14,480 nt of DNA from Sulfurovum sp. UBA1140 (GTDB taxonomy: Bacteria; Campylobacterota; Campylobacteria; Campylobacterales; Sulfurovaceae): the NCBI GenBank assembly GCA_002311915.1, contig DCAF01000027.1:1-14480 (forward strand), given 5' to 3'. The notes under the pieces are model-generated. The model was not told where the DNA came from. It saw nothing but the letters and a program-made list of their open reading frames with translations, and did not search any database. The translations under genes and the position numbers were made by a program. The stretch's first letter is position 1, and every line of letters begins with the position of its first letter. Below are positions 1 through 5,411 of this stretch, in pieces.

Positions 1-12
1 CGTTGTATCTAA

Positions 13-35
13 ATAAGAGGGGTCGAGTCACAAAT
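13..35 (+). repeat. 23-base direct repeat, left copy
   Basis: This copy is identical over 23 bases to 688-710 and in the same orientation. The shared sequence includes GAGGGGTCGAGTCACAAAT, whose GC-rich centre stands out from AT-rich surroundings. The two copies bracket the whole toxin-antitoxin module with its promoter, which suggests a target-site, recombination-site or homologous-recombination relic. The last 11 bases of this copy also form one arm of the hairpin at 25-54; the right copy has no matching second arm. Confidence 0.85.
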
Positions 36-58
36 GTAAAGTAATTTGTGACTCTTTT
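25..58 (+). terminator. Rho-independent terminator-like hairpin
   Basis: GAGTCACAAAT at 25-35 pairs perfectly with ATTTGTGACTC at 44-54, leaving an 8-base loop. TTTT follows at 55-58, so on the plus strand it has the shape of an intrinsic terminator and could end a gene lying off the left edge. In the minus direction, just downstream of the toxin gene, the hairpin is followed by GACCCC rather than a T-tract, so it would be weak there. Its left arm belongs to the flanking direct repeat, so it could instead be part of a recombination site. Confidence 0.6.
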
Positions 59-61
59 ATT

Positions 62-400
62 TTATAACCCTAAAATCTCATTCAATCCATCAATAACTTT
101 AATAATCTCACTATTTGTTACTTCAGCAATTTTATTACCTATGCGATTAGTAGAGAGTGTGCGTATTTGAGAAATTTTTACCCAAGACTCTTTTGGTAAA
201 TTTTTAGAATCTAATTTTAGAGTCAATGGAAATTCTGCTTTTTGCTTTTGGCTAGTGAGTGCTACGGCTATAACTGTTCCTGAATATTTATTGAATGTAT
301 TATCACTAAGAATTAAAACAGGTCTTAGACCTCGTTGTTCACGACCAACTGTGGGATTTGGCTCTGCCCATCTTACTTCTCCCCTTAATATTTGTCCCAT
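62..400 (-). CDS. mazF: MazF/PemK-family toxin (endoribonuclease)
   Basis: This 112-residue protein has the length and motifs of type II MazF/PemK/ChpB toxins, which in characterised members are sequence-specific mRNA interferases. The N-terminal GEVRWAEPNPTVG strand, the EQRGLRPVLILSDN segment at about 21-34 (conserved GxRPVL core) and the VALTS strand at about 46-50 are typical of the SH3-like barrel. The ATG at 398-400 follows a strong AGGAGG on the minus strand, 10 bases upstream. The gene begins inside the last 16 bases of the upstream antitoxin gene, so the two are probably translationally coupled. It appears intact and full length. MazF and PemK cannot be separated from sequence alone, and the cleavage specificity cannot be read. 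Confidence 0.9.
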   Translation of the reverse strand: MGQILRGEVRWAEPNPTVGREQRGLRPVLILSDNTFNKYSGTVIAVALTSQKQKAEFPLTLKLDSKNLPKESWVKISQIRTLSTNRIGNKIAEVTNSEIIKVIDGLNEILGL

Positions 401-627
401 TCTCTAAAATCCTCCTCTATCCCTATATCTGCAAACCCTCTCTCATCTTTCATTACCAATTTTTGACACTCTAATTCAAGTCTAGTCTTTTGAATACGAG
501 ATAGTTTCTCTTTTAAAGCAGAATTAATTGCTTGACTTCTATTATTAAAAGTCTTATTTTGAACTAAACTATCTAACAATTCAAGTAACACTTGGTCTAT
601 GGTTATTGCTATTTTTGCTCTTGTCAT
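385..627 (-). CDS. Ribbon-helix-helix antitoxin of the MazF/PemK module
   Basis: This 80-residue protein has a probable N-terminal ribbon-helix-helix DNA-binding domain: a short strand (KIAITID, about 5-11), a helix, a turn with NRSQAI (about 29-34) and a second helix, as in CopG/MetJ-fold antitoxins. The acidic, aromatic C-terminus (DIGIEEDFREWDKY) looks like the tail that typically wraps the cognate toxin. It is the first gene of the pair, starts at ATG 625-627 behind AAGGAG, and its stop lies 16 bases inside the toxin gene. The palindrome over its promoter suggests autoregulation by the antitoxin or the complex. The family is inferred from fold pattern and context. Confidence 0.82.
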   Translation of the reverse strand: MTRAKIAITIDQVLLELLDSLVQNKTFNNRSQAINSALKEKLSRIQKTRLELECQKLVMKDERGFADIGIEEDFREWDKY

Positions 628-649
628 TATAAACTCCTTATGATTATAT

Positions 650-670
650 AGTATGATTATACATCATACT
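650..670. promoter_or_regulatory. Operator-like palindrome of the toxin-antitoxin promoter
   Basis: AGTATGAT (650-657) and ATCATACT (663-670) form a perfect 8-base inverted repeat separated by 5 bases. It covers the minus-strand -10 box and sits just upstream of the antitoxin gene. This is where an RHH antitoxin dimer or dimer pair would repress its own operon. Binding itself is inferred. Confidence 0.7.
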
Positions 671-684
671 TTTAAATAAGTCAA
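656..684 (-). promoter_or_regulatory. Sigma-70-type promoter of the antitoxin-toxin operon
   Basis: On the minus strand, TTGACT (679-684) and a perfect TATAAT (656-661) are separated by exactly 17 bases, a near-consensus housekeeping promoter. It would start transcription about 20 bases before the antitoxin start codon. Confidence 0.8.
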
Positions 685-687
685 TAG

Positions 688-710
688 ATAAGAGGGGTCG
701 AGTCACAAAT
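688..710 (+). repeat. 23-base direct repeat, right copy
   Basis: This is an exact match to 13-35. It lies just upstream of the antitoxin promoter's -35 box, so the two copies enclose about 650 bases holding only the toxin-antitoxin unit. Unlike the left copy, it is not followed by the inverted arm ATTTGTGACTC. Confidence 0.85.
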
Positions 711-908
711 ATAAAATCATTTTCCTTTTCCTTGATTAAACCCAATTATCCAATCTTAACCCATCAACTCTCTCAAACTAGGGTGTCGAAATATAGTAAT
801 TTTACCTATATTTTGATTCCCAGTTTTTGGATAAAAATTTCAATTTTGAATTCCGTAGGGGTGTCCCCTTGTGGGTACCCTAAACTTGGAATAAAGAGTT
901 AGTTTAAT
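711..908. other. Intergenic stretch with no gene; short inverted repeats
   Basis: I see no open frame with coding character here on either strand. It holds an AT-rich inverted repeat (AAATATAG at 789-796 with CTATATTT at 806-813), a small one at TTCAATTTTGAA, and the REP-like GC-rich element at 856-882. It lies downstream of the Hsp20-like gene and upstream of the toxin-antitoxin operon. Confidence 0.6.
856..882. repeat. REP-like GC-rich inverted-repeat element
   Basis: Two adjacent palindromes, GGGGTGTCCCC (858-868) and GGGTACCC (873-880), are enclosed by TAGGG (856-860) and CCCTA (878-882), so the stretch can fold in several ways. It is sharply GC-rich within AT-rich DNA and is preceded by GT, resembling REP-type elements mobilised by RAYT transposases. 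It may also act as the 3' hairpin of the Hsp20-like transcript, although no T-tract follows. Only one copy is in this window, so membership of a repeat family is unproven. Confidence 0.45.
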
Positions 909-1397
909 CTACTTCACCTTCTTTGGCACAATAATCACCAATAGACCATTTTTATAACTTTTTGTTAACTTCGTTGCATCTGAATCATAGGGAATGGGCA
1001 ACATCTCTTCACTTTCGCTTGTAACACTTGATTCTGCCATGCCGTTGGGCATACGGTTTTGACTCTCTTTATTGGTTATGGTAATAATTTTAACCATCTC
1101 TCCTTCAACACTAACTTTGACTTTGGTATGCTGGGCATCGTCAATAACTTTTTCTAAATAGTAACGATTATCTTGCTCTTCAAAATTTAAGAAGGGGGTG
1201 GTGTCGATGACATGTTCAGTGGTTTCGACCAACATGGGTTGTGCTTTTTGATTGTGCTGTTGCATACCTCTCTCCATGGCATTATCCATGCGTTGCATCT
1301 CTGCTGCTGACTCATACATATTCTGAAGATTAATATCAGCTGTTAAGGAGGTACTGCTTAGAAGTAGGGCGATGGCAAGGGTGGTGATTGATTTCAT
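909..1397 (-). CDS. Exported Hsp20/alpha-crystallin-like protein
   Basis: This 162-residue protein begins with a signal-peptide-like segment (Lys2, then the hydrophobic run LAIALLLSSTSLTA ending near residue 20), so it is probably periplasmic. Residues 25-60 are Met- and Gln-rich. Residues about 74-160 fit an alpha-crystallin domain: YYLEKVIDDA, then VKVSVEGEMVKI, an insert, LPIPYDSDATKL, and the hallmark SYKNGLLVIIVPK ending. Cytoplasmic Hsp20 proteins hold unfolding clients; a holdase role in the envelope is an inference. ATG 1395-1397 has GAGGA upstream. It starts 14 bases after the bioD stop and is probably co-transcribed with bioD. It lacks a clear C-terminal IXI anchoring motif. A different beta-sandwich family is possible. 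Confidence 0.72.
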   Translation of the reverse strand: MKSITTLAIALLLSSTSLTADINLQNMYESAAEMQRMDNAMERGMQQHNQKAQPMLVETTEHVIDTTPFLNFEEQDNRYYLEKVIDDAQHTKVKVSVEGEMVKIITITNKESQNRMPNGMAESSVTSESEEMLPIPYDSDATKLTKSYKNGLLVIIVPKKVK

Positions 1398-1411
1398 TAT
1401 TTTATCCTCTT

Positions 1412-2065
1412 TTATTTGGAATTATACTCTAAAATATGGGCTTTGGTAAAACTTTTTAACCCTTTTTGTAGACTCCACCATTGGGGAAAGGCTTTATCAT
1501 AAAAGGGTTGGGTAACTGTTTTAAATGCCTCTTGCTCTTGATAAAGGTTTACACACCAATCAAAGGGTATGTTTCGATGCTTTAGGGCTTCGATACTTAA
1601 GAGTGTGTCGTTAATACAGCCCAGTTTAGAAGGGGTCACTAACAGAGTTTTGGCATTTAACTCTTGGGCTAAGTCTATCATGGTGTACGTTTGGGTAATG
1701 GGTACCATCAGACCTCCTGCTCCTTCTATAATAAGAAGGTCACATAGCTCTTTTAGCGCTTCTATTTTCTCTTTTATCTTCTCTATTTTAATGATTTTTT
1801 GAATATCGGCAGAAAATGGAGAGGCAGGAAGAGTAAAAGTATAGGCTGTAATATCTTTGGGTTTTAAATCTTTGAATTTTGGATTATACTCTTGGACTTT
1901 TGTTAGTAGTTTTGTGGCATCAAGTGGTTGATTAATAACACCTGTTTCGATGGGTTTACAGACACCCACACGGATATTTTGCTTTGAAAATAACTCTATA
2001 AGTTGTAAAGTTGTGTAGGTTTTGCCAATATCAGTATTGGTTGCTGTAACAAAAAGTAATTTCAC
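1412..2065 (-). CDS. bioD: ATP-dependent dethiobiotin synthetase BioD
   Basis: BioD closes the ureido ring of dethiobiotin from 7,8-diaminopelargonate, CO2 and ATP in the cytoplasm, the penultimate step of biotin synthesis. From the chosen start the protein has 217 residues. The P-loop TATNTDIGKTY (7-17, Lys15), CKPIETG (36-42, Lys37, matching the substrate lysine of E. coli BioD), PASPFSAD (80-87) and EGAGGLMVPI (114-123) are all present. The frame stays open further upstream, but family alignment requires beginning at VKLLFVTATN, so I chose GTG 2063-2065, which has AGAGGG seven bases before it. No other biotin gene is in the window. It is divergent from clpS and probably leads the transcript with the Hsp20-like gene. 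Confidence 0.95.
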   Translation of the reverse strand: MKLLFVTATNTDIGKTYTTLQLIELFSKQNIRVGVCKPIETGVINQPLDATKLLTKVQEYNPKFKDLKPKDITAYTFTLPASPFSADIQKIIKIEKIKEKIEALKELCDLLIIEGAGGLMVPITQTYTMIDLAQELNAKTLLVTPSKLGCINDTLLSIEALKHRNIPFDWCVNLYQEQEAFKTVTQPFYDKAFPQWWSLQKGLKSFTKAHILEYNSK

Positions 2066-2072
2066 GATTAAA

Positions 2073-2078
2073 CCCTCT
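2073..2078 (-). promoter_or_regulatory. Ribosome binding site deciding the bioD GTG start
   Basis: AGAGGG on the minus strand ends 7 bases before GTG 2063-2065. It supports this start over the longer frame, whose extra 58 N-terminal residues do not resemble BioD. Confidence 0.75.
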
Positions 2079-2131
2079 TTTTTTATTAAGATTGTAACAT
2101 AAAATAAGATATACTCCTTGTATATTATTTT
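2079..2131. promoter_or_regulatory. Divergent promoter region between bioD and clpS
   Basis: The 80-base gap between the two divergent start codons must carry both promoters. Candidate -10 boxes are TACAAT on the minus strand (2091-2096) for bioD, and TATACT (2110-2115) or TATATT (2121-2126) on the plus strand for clpS. No convincing -35 box is seen for any of them, which is common in Campylobacterota, so exact assignment is uncertain. Confidence 0.4.
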
Positions 2132-2138
2132 AAGAGGA
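2132..2138 (+). promoter_or_regulatory. Ribosome binding site deciding the clpS TTG start
   Basis: AAGAGGA ends 7 bases before TTG 2146-2148. No ATG or GTG lies in frame near the expected N-terminus, so this site supports the TTG start. Confidence 0.7.
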
Positions 2139-2145
2139 TAGATTA

Positions 2146-2442
2146 TTGCCAAAGATTGAAGAGGAGATAGAGTCATCATTAGCCCTATCTGAACCGACAA
2201 AATATAAAGTGCTGTTACACAATGATGACTACACCACAATGGACTTTGTGGTAGAGGTTTTGATGGGTATTTTTCATAAAAATATTGCCCAGTCAGAGCA
2301 GATTATGCTTGGAATTCATCAATCAGGTAAGGCAGTCTGTGGTATTTATAGCTACGAGATAGCCCAAACTAAAGTTTATCAAGTAAAGCAACTGGCGAAA
2401 GGGAGTGGTTTTCCACTACTGGCAACGCTTGAAGAGGAGTAG
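2146..2442 (+). CDS. clpS: ClpS, N-degron adaptor for ClpA
   Basis: ClpS binds proteins with an N-terminal Leu, Phe, Tyr or Trp and hands them to ClpA for degradation by ClpP. The 98-residue product has a short flexible N-terminal extension, then YKVLLHNDDYTTMDFVVEVL at about 21-40. This contains the family HNDD-TTMDFV segment that forms part of the N-degron pocket. IHQSGKAVCGIYSYEIAQTKV follows at about 58-78, matching the conserved H-x-G-x-x-x-CG-x-x-x-x-EIA pattern. It resembles Campylobacter ClpS more than the E. coli protein. The start is TTG. It leads the clpS-clpA-aat cluster; clpA begins 40 bases after its stop. Confidence 0.95.
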   Translation: MPKIEEEIESSLALSEPTKYKVLLHNDDYTTMDFVVEVLMGIFHKNIAQSEQIMLGIHQSGKAVCGIYSYEIAQTKVYQVKQLAKGSGFPLLATLEEE

Positions 2443-2459
2443 GGATAAAAACCCTACTC
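2437..2459 (+). other. Hairpin between clpS and clpA overlapping the clpS stop
   Basis: GAGTAGGG (2437-2444) and CCCTACTC (2452-2459) form a perfect 8-base-pair stem with a 7-base A-rich loop. The clpS stop TAG lies within the left arm. AATCAATAAAGG follows rather than a T-tract, so it is not a standard intrinsic terminator. It may be an attenuator, a processing site or an mRNA-stabilising structure. Confidence 0.65.
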
Positions 2460-2482
2460 AATCAATAAAGGAATAGAAAATA

Positions 2483-4681
2483 ATGATAAGTATAGAACTT
2501 AATAATGTATTTAGAGAGTCTGTCAAGTATGCTAAAGCAAATCGTCATGAGTATCTTACCTTGGAACATATCTTTTTATCTATTTTAAAAAGTGAAGAGG
2601 GTGCAGGACTGCTTTCAATGGTTGCAGGGGATGTTGGTTATATGATAGAGTTGGTCGAGGCCTATATTGTAGCCAATACCCCTGTGTTAGAACAGCTCAA
2701 TGAACAAGGTGAGAGTGATAATCCGTATGAGACGGTTACCCTTTCACAAGTGATGAACGATATGATGATGCACATTAACAGTTCAGGGCGAGATGAAGCA
2801 AAAATTGGTGACATGGTTGCCTCTATTTTTACCCAAGATAAGAGTTATGCCTATGCTGTTATGCAAGCCGAGGGTATTGACAGAGTAGATATTTTAGAAG
2901 CCATTTCACACAGTAATATAGATGAGAGTATAGAAGATGAAGAGGAGGAGAACCCAAACCTTTCTGCCTATACACTTGAACTGGTATCGGTTGCTAAAAG
3001 TGGTAAGATAGACCCTGTGGTCGGGCGTATTTCAGAGATAGATCGAGTGATGCAGACGCTCTGCCGACGTAAAAAAAATAATCCACTATTGGTGGGTGAA
3101 CCAGGGGTTGGAAAGACAGCCATTGCTGAAGGGTTGGCTCTGAAAATTGCCGAAGAGAATGTGCCTGATATATTAAAAGATAGCAAGATATTCTCTTTGG
3201 ATTTGGGTGCAATGATTTCAGGAACCAAATATCGTGGTGATTTTGAGAAACGACTCAAAGGGGTACTTAGTGAACTAGAGCGTGAGTATAAAGCAATTTT
3301 GTTTATTGATGAAATTCATACCCTTGTAGGAGCAGGAGCAACCAGTGGGGGGAGCATGGATGCTGCGAATCTGCTTAAACCTGCTTTGGCACGGGGTGAA
3401 CTGAAATGTATTGGTGCAACGACTTACGCCGAGTATCGTAATCATTTGGATAAAGATAAAGCCCTCTCTCGAAGGTTCTCTAAAATAGACATTGAAGAGC
3501 CAAGTGTGAGTGATACGATGATGATACTTCAAGGGATTAAACATAAATATGAAGAGTATCATCAGATAAATTTTTCAGATGGTGCATTACAATCAGCAGT
3601 TGATTTGAGTGTGAAATATCTTCATGATAGATTTTTACCCGATAAAGCGATGGATATTATTGATGAGGTGGGTGCACATTTTATGCTTAGAGATAAGAAG
3701 AATATCACCATTACCAGTTCAGATATAGAACAGAGTGTGGCACGGATGTTAAAGCTTCCTTCAACGGTGGTTTCCACCGATGATACCTCTAAATTGCAAC
3801 ACTTAGCTAATGATATTAAATTAAAAATTATTGGTCAAGAGGGTGCGATTGATACGGTGGTTCAATCAATTAAACGCTCTTGCGCAGGACTAAATCAAGA
3901 GAATCAACCCATTGGCTCTTTTCTGTTTGTGGGTCCTACAGGGGTAGGGAAAACAGCACTTAGTTCGCAATTGGCACAGAGTATGGACATCCACTTTGAG
4001 CGACTAGACATGAGTGAATATATGGAAAAACACGCTCTAAGTCGTTTGATTGGAGCCCCTCCTGGTTATGTGGGGTATGAACAGGGTGGATTGCTCACCG
4101 AGATGATTAAAAAGAATCCACATACCGTATTATTACTTGATGAGATAGAGAAAGCGCATCCTGATATTATGAATATTCTGCTTCAGGTGATGGATGGAGC
4201 AAAGTTAACTGATAACAATGGAGTGGTGAGTGATTTTAAAAATGTTATTTTGATTATGACCTCAAACTTGGGAACAAAAGAGGCAAATGTGATGGGCTTT
4301 CATAAAGATGAAAGTTCTAAAACAGACAAAGCTCTTAAAGAGTTCTTCTCGCCAGAGTTTAGAAATCGGTTGAGTTCTATTGTTGAGTTTAACCACTTAA
4401 GCCTTGAAGTGATTGTTGAGATTGTAGGTACCGAGATGCAAAAACTCAACAACCAAATGGCGAGTAAAAATATTACCATTGAGTTAACCCCAAAAGCCAA
4501 AGAGTATATTGCCAACAAAGGGTACAGTGACCTTTATGGTGCCAGACAGATAGCCCGTGTCATTGATGAGCATATTAAAGAGGAACTTACCGATGAAATT
4601 CTGTTTGGTGAGCTTAAAAATGGTGGTAGAGTCAAAGTTGATTACGAAGAGGAGAAGTTAACCTTTGTCTTCAATATATGA
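2483..4681 (+). CDS. clpA: ClpA, AAA+ unfoldase of the ClpAP protease
   Basis: ClpA is the hexameric ATPase that unfolds substrates, including ClpS-delivered N-degron proteins, and feeds them to ClpP. The 732-residue length is normal. The order is: Clp N domain (about 1-140, beginning with the helical RESVKYAKANRHEYLTLEHIFL); D1 with Walker A GEPGVGKT (205-212) and Walker B LFIDE (Asp276, Glu277); D2 with Walker A GPTGVGKT (484-491) and Walker B LLLDE (Asp553, Glu554); then the D2-small domain. There is no ClpB-type middle coiled-coil, which separates it from ClpB. At the ClpP-docking loop it reads VMGFHKDE, with Met-Gly-Phe (604-606) where IGL or IGF is usual. ATG 2483 follows AAAGGA. The 3' end overlaps aat by 17 bases. 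Confidence 0.97.
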   Translation: MISIELNNVFRESVKYAKANRHEYLTLEHIFLSILKSEEGAGLLSMVAGDVGYMIELVEAYIVANTPVLEQLNEQGESDNPYETVTLSQVMNDMMMHINSSGRDEAKIGDMVASIFTQDKSYAYAVMQAEGIDRVDILEAISHSNIDESIEDEEEENPNLSAYTLELVSVAKSGKIDPVVGRISEIDRVMQTLCRRKKNNPLLVGEPGVGKTAIAEGLALKIAEENVPDILKDSKIFSLDLGAMISGTKYRGDFEKRLKGVLSELEREYKAILFIDEIHTLVGAGATSGGSMDAANLLKPALARGELKCIGATTYAEYRNHLDKDKALSRRFSKIDIEEPSVSDTMMILQGIKHKYEEYHQINFSDGALQSAVDLSVKYLHDRFLPDKAMDIIDEVGAHFMLRDKKNITITSSDIEQSVARMLKLPSTVVSTDDTSKLQHLANDIKLKIIGQEGAIDTVVQSIKRSCAGLNQENQPIGSFLFVGPTGVGKTALSSQLAQSMDIHFERLDMSEYMEKHALSRLIGAPPGYVGYEQGGLLTEMIKKNPHTVLLLDEIEKAHPDIMNILLQVMDGAKLTDNNGVVSDFKNVILIMTSNLGTKEANVMGFHKDESSKTDKALKEFFSPEFRNRLSSIVEFNHLSLEVIVEIVGTEMQKLNNQMASKNITIELTPKAKEYIANKGYSDLYGARQIARVIDEHIKEELTDEILFGELKNGGRVKVDYEEEKLTFVFNI
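4648..4654 (+). promoter_or_regulatory. Ribosome binding site deciding the aat TTG start
   Basis: AGAGGAG lies inside the end of clpA, 10 bases before TTG 4665-4667. It supports a TTG start overlapping clpA and suggests translational coupling. Confidence 0.65.
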
Positions 4682-5378
4682 TGATGACTATTTTATTACC
4701 AAAATAGGTAGGTCTCATGTTTTTCCCAATGCACGTGAGGGGAGCGATGAGGGACTACTTGCCTATGGTGGTGATTTAAATCCTAATCGACTCTTAACTG
4801 CCTATAGAAAAGGGATTTTTCCTTGGTTTAATGAAGGAGACCCTGTACTTTGGTGGTCTCCTAATCCACGATTGGTACTCTATCCTAGTGAGTTTAAAGA
4901 GAGTAAATCACTTAGACGGGTGATTAAAAATAGGGGCTATGAGGTTCGGTTTGATAGCAATTTTGAAGCTGTTATTGATTATTGTGGCAGAGTCCCCCGT
5001 GAGGGACAAGAGGGAACATGGTTAATTCCCGAGATGAAAGAGGCGTATATTGAGCTTTATAAGATGGGTTTTGCACACTCTATTGAGACCTATTTTGAAG
5101 GAGAACTGGTGGGGGGATTTTATGGAATATCCATGGGAAAAGCCTTCTTTGGTGAGTCGATGTTTGCACTGATGCCCGATGCCTCTAAAGTAGCCCTAAG
5201 AACATTAAGTCATATTTTTGTTGAAAAGTGTTATGATTTTATTGATTGTCAAATTGAAACACCCCACCTAGTAAGTTTGGGTGCTAGATTGATAAGTCGT
5301 GATGAGTTTTTAGATCAACTGGATGAGGCATTAACCAAGCCTAGTAATTTAGGTTCTTGGTCAGAGTGGAATAGATAA
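4665..5378 (+). CDS. aat: Leucyl/phenylalanyl-tRNA-protein transferase Aat
   Basis: Aat transfers Leu or Phe from charged tRNA onto N-terminal Lys or Arg of proteins, creating the primary destabilising residues read by ClpS. The 237-residue product is a normal length and has the family signatures: LLAYGGDLNPNRLLTAYRKG (31-50), FPWFNEGDPVLWWSPNPR (52-69), TWLIPEMKEAY (about 122-132), GGFYGISMGKAFFGESMF (about 150-167) and DCQIETPHL (about 194-202). It starts with TTG inside clpA, behind AGAGGAG, so its synthesis is probably coupled to that of ClpA. I recall the same clpS-clpA-aat order in Campylobacter jejuni, and aat lies near clpA in E. coli. Confidence 0.96.
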   Translation: MSSIYDDDYFITKIGRSHVFPNAREGSDEGLLAYGGDLNPNRLLTAYRKGIFPWFNEGDPVLWWSPNPRLVLYPSEFKESKSLRRVIKNRGYEVRFDSNFEAVIDYCGRVPREGQEGTWLIPEMKEAYIELYKMGFAHSIETYFEGELVGGFYGISMGKAFFGESMFALMPDASKVALRTLSHIFVEKCYDFIDCQIETPHLVSLGARLISRDEFLDQLDEALTKPSNLGSWSEWNR

Positions 5379-5411
5379 ATTAAATATTAAATATATATAT
5401 AGGGGTAAGTT

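Noticed and set aside
1..20. End of a plus-strand gene at the left edge
   Set aside because: Two frames end in TAA within the first 16 bases, but so few bases give no coding evidence. Only the downstream terminator-like hairpin hints at one.
13..35. tRNA 3'-end or integron attC reading of the direct repeat
   Set aside because: GGGGTCGAGTC recalls a T-arm, but there is no matching stem, acceptor sequence or CCA, and no RYYYAAC/GTTRRRY core sites are present.
2066..2239. Upstream extension of the bioD frame by 58 codons
   Set aside because: The extension overlaps the divergent clpS gene, does not resemble BioD, and lies before a well-placed ribosome binding site and GTG start.
2968..3562. Minus-strand open frames inside clpA
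   Set aside because: They lie opposite strongly conserved AAA+ motifs and have no ribosome binding sites or recognisable protein character.
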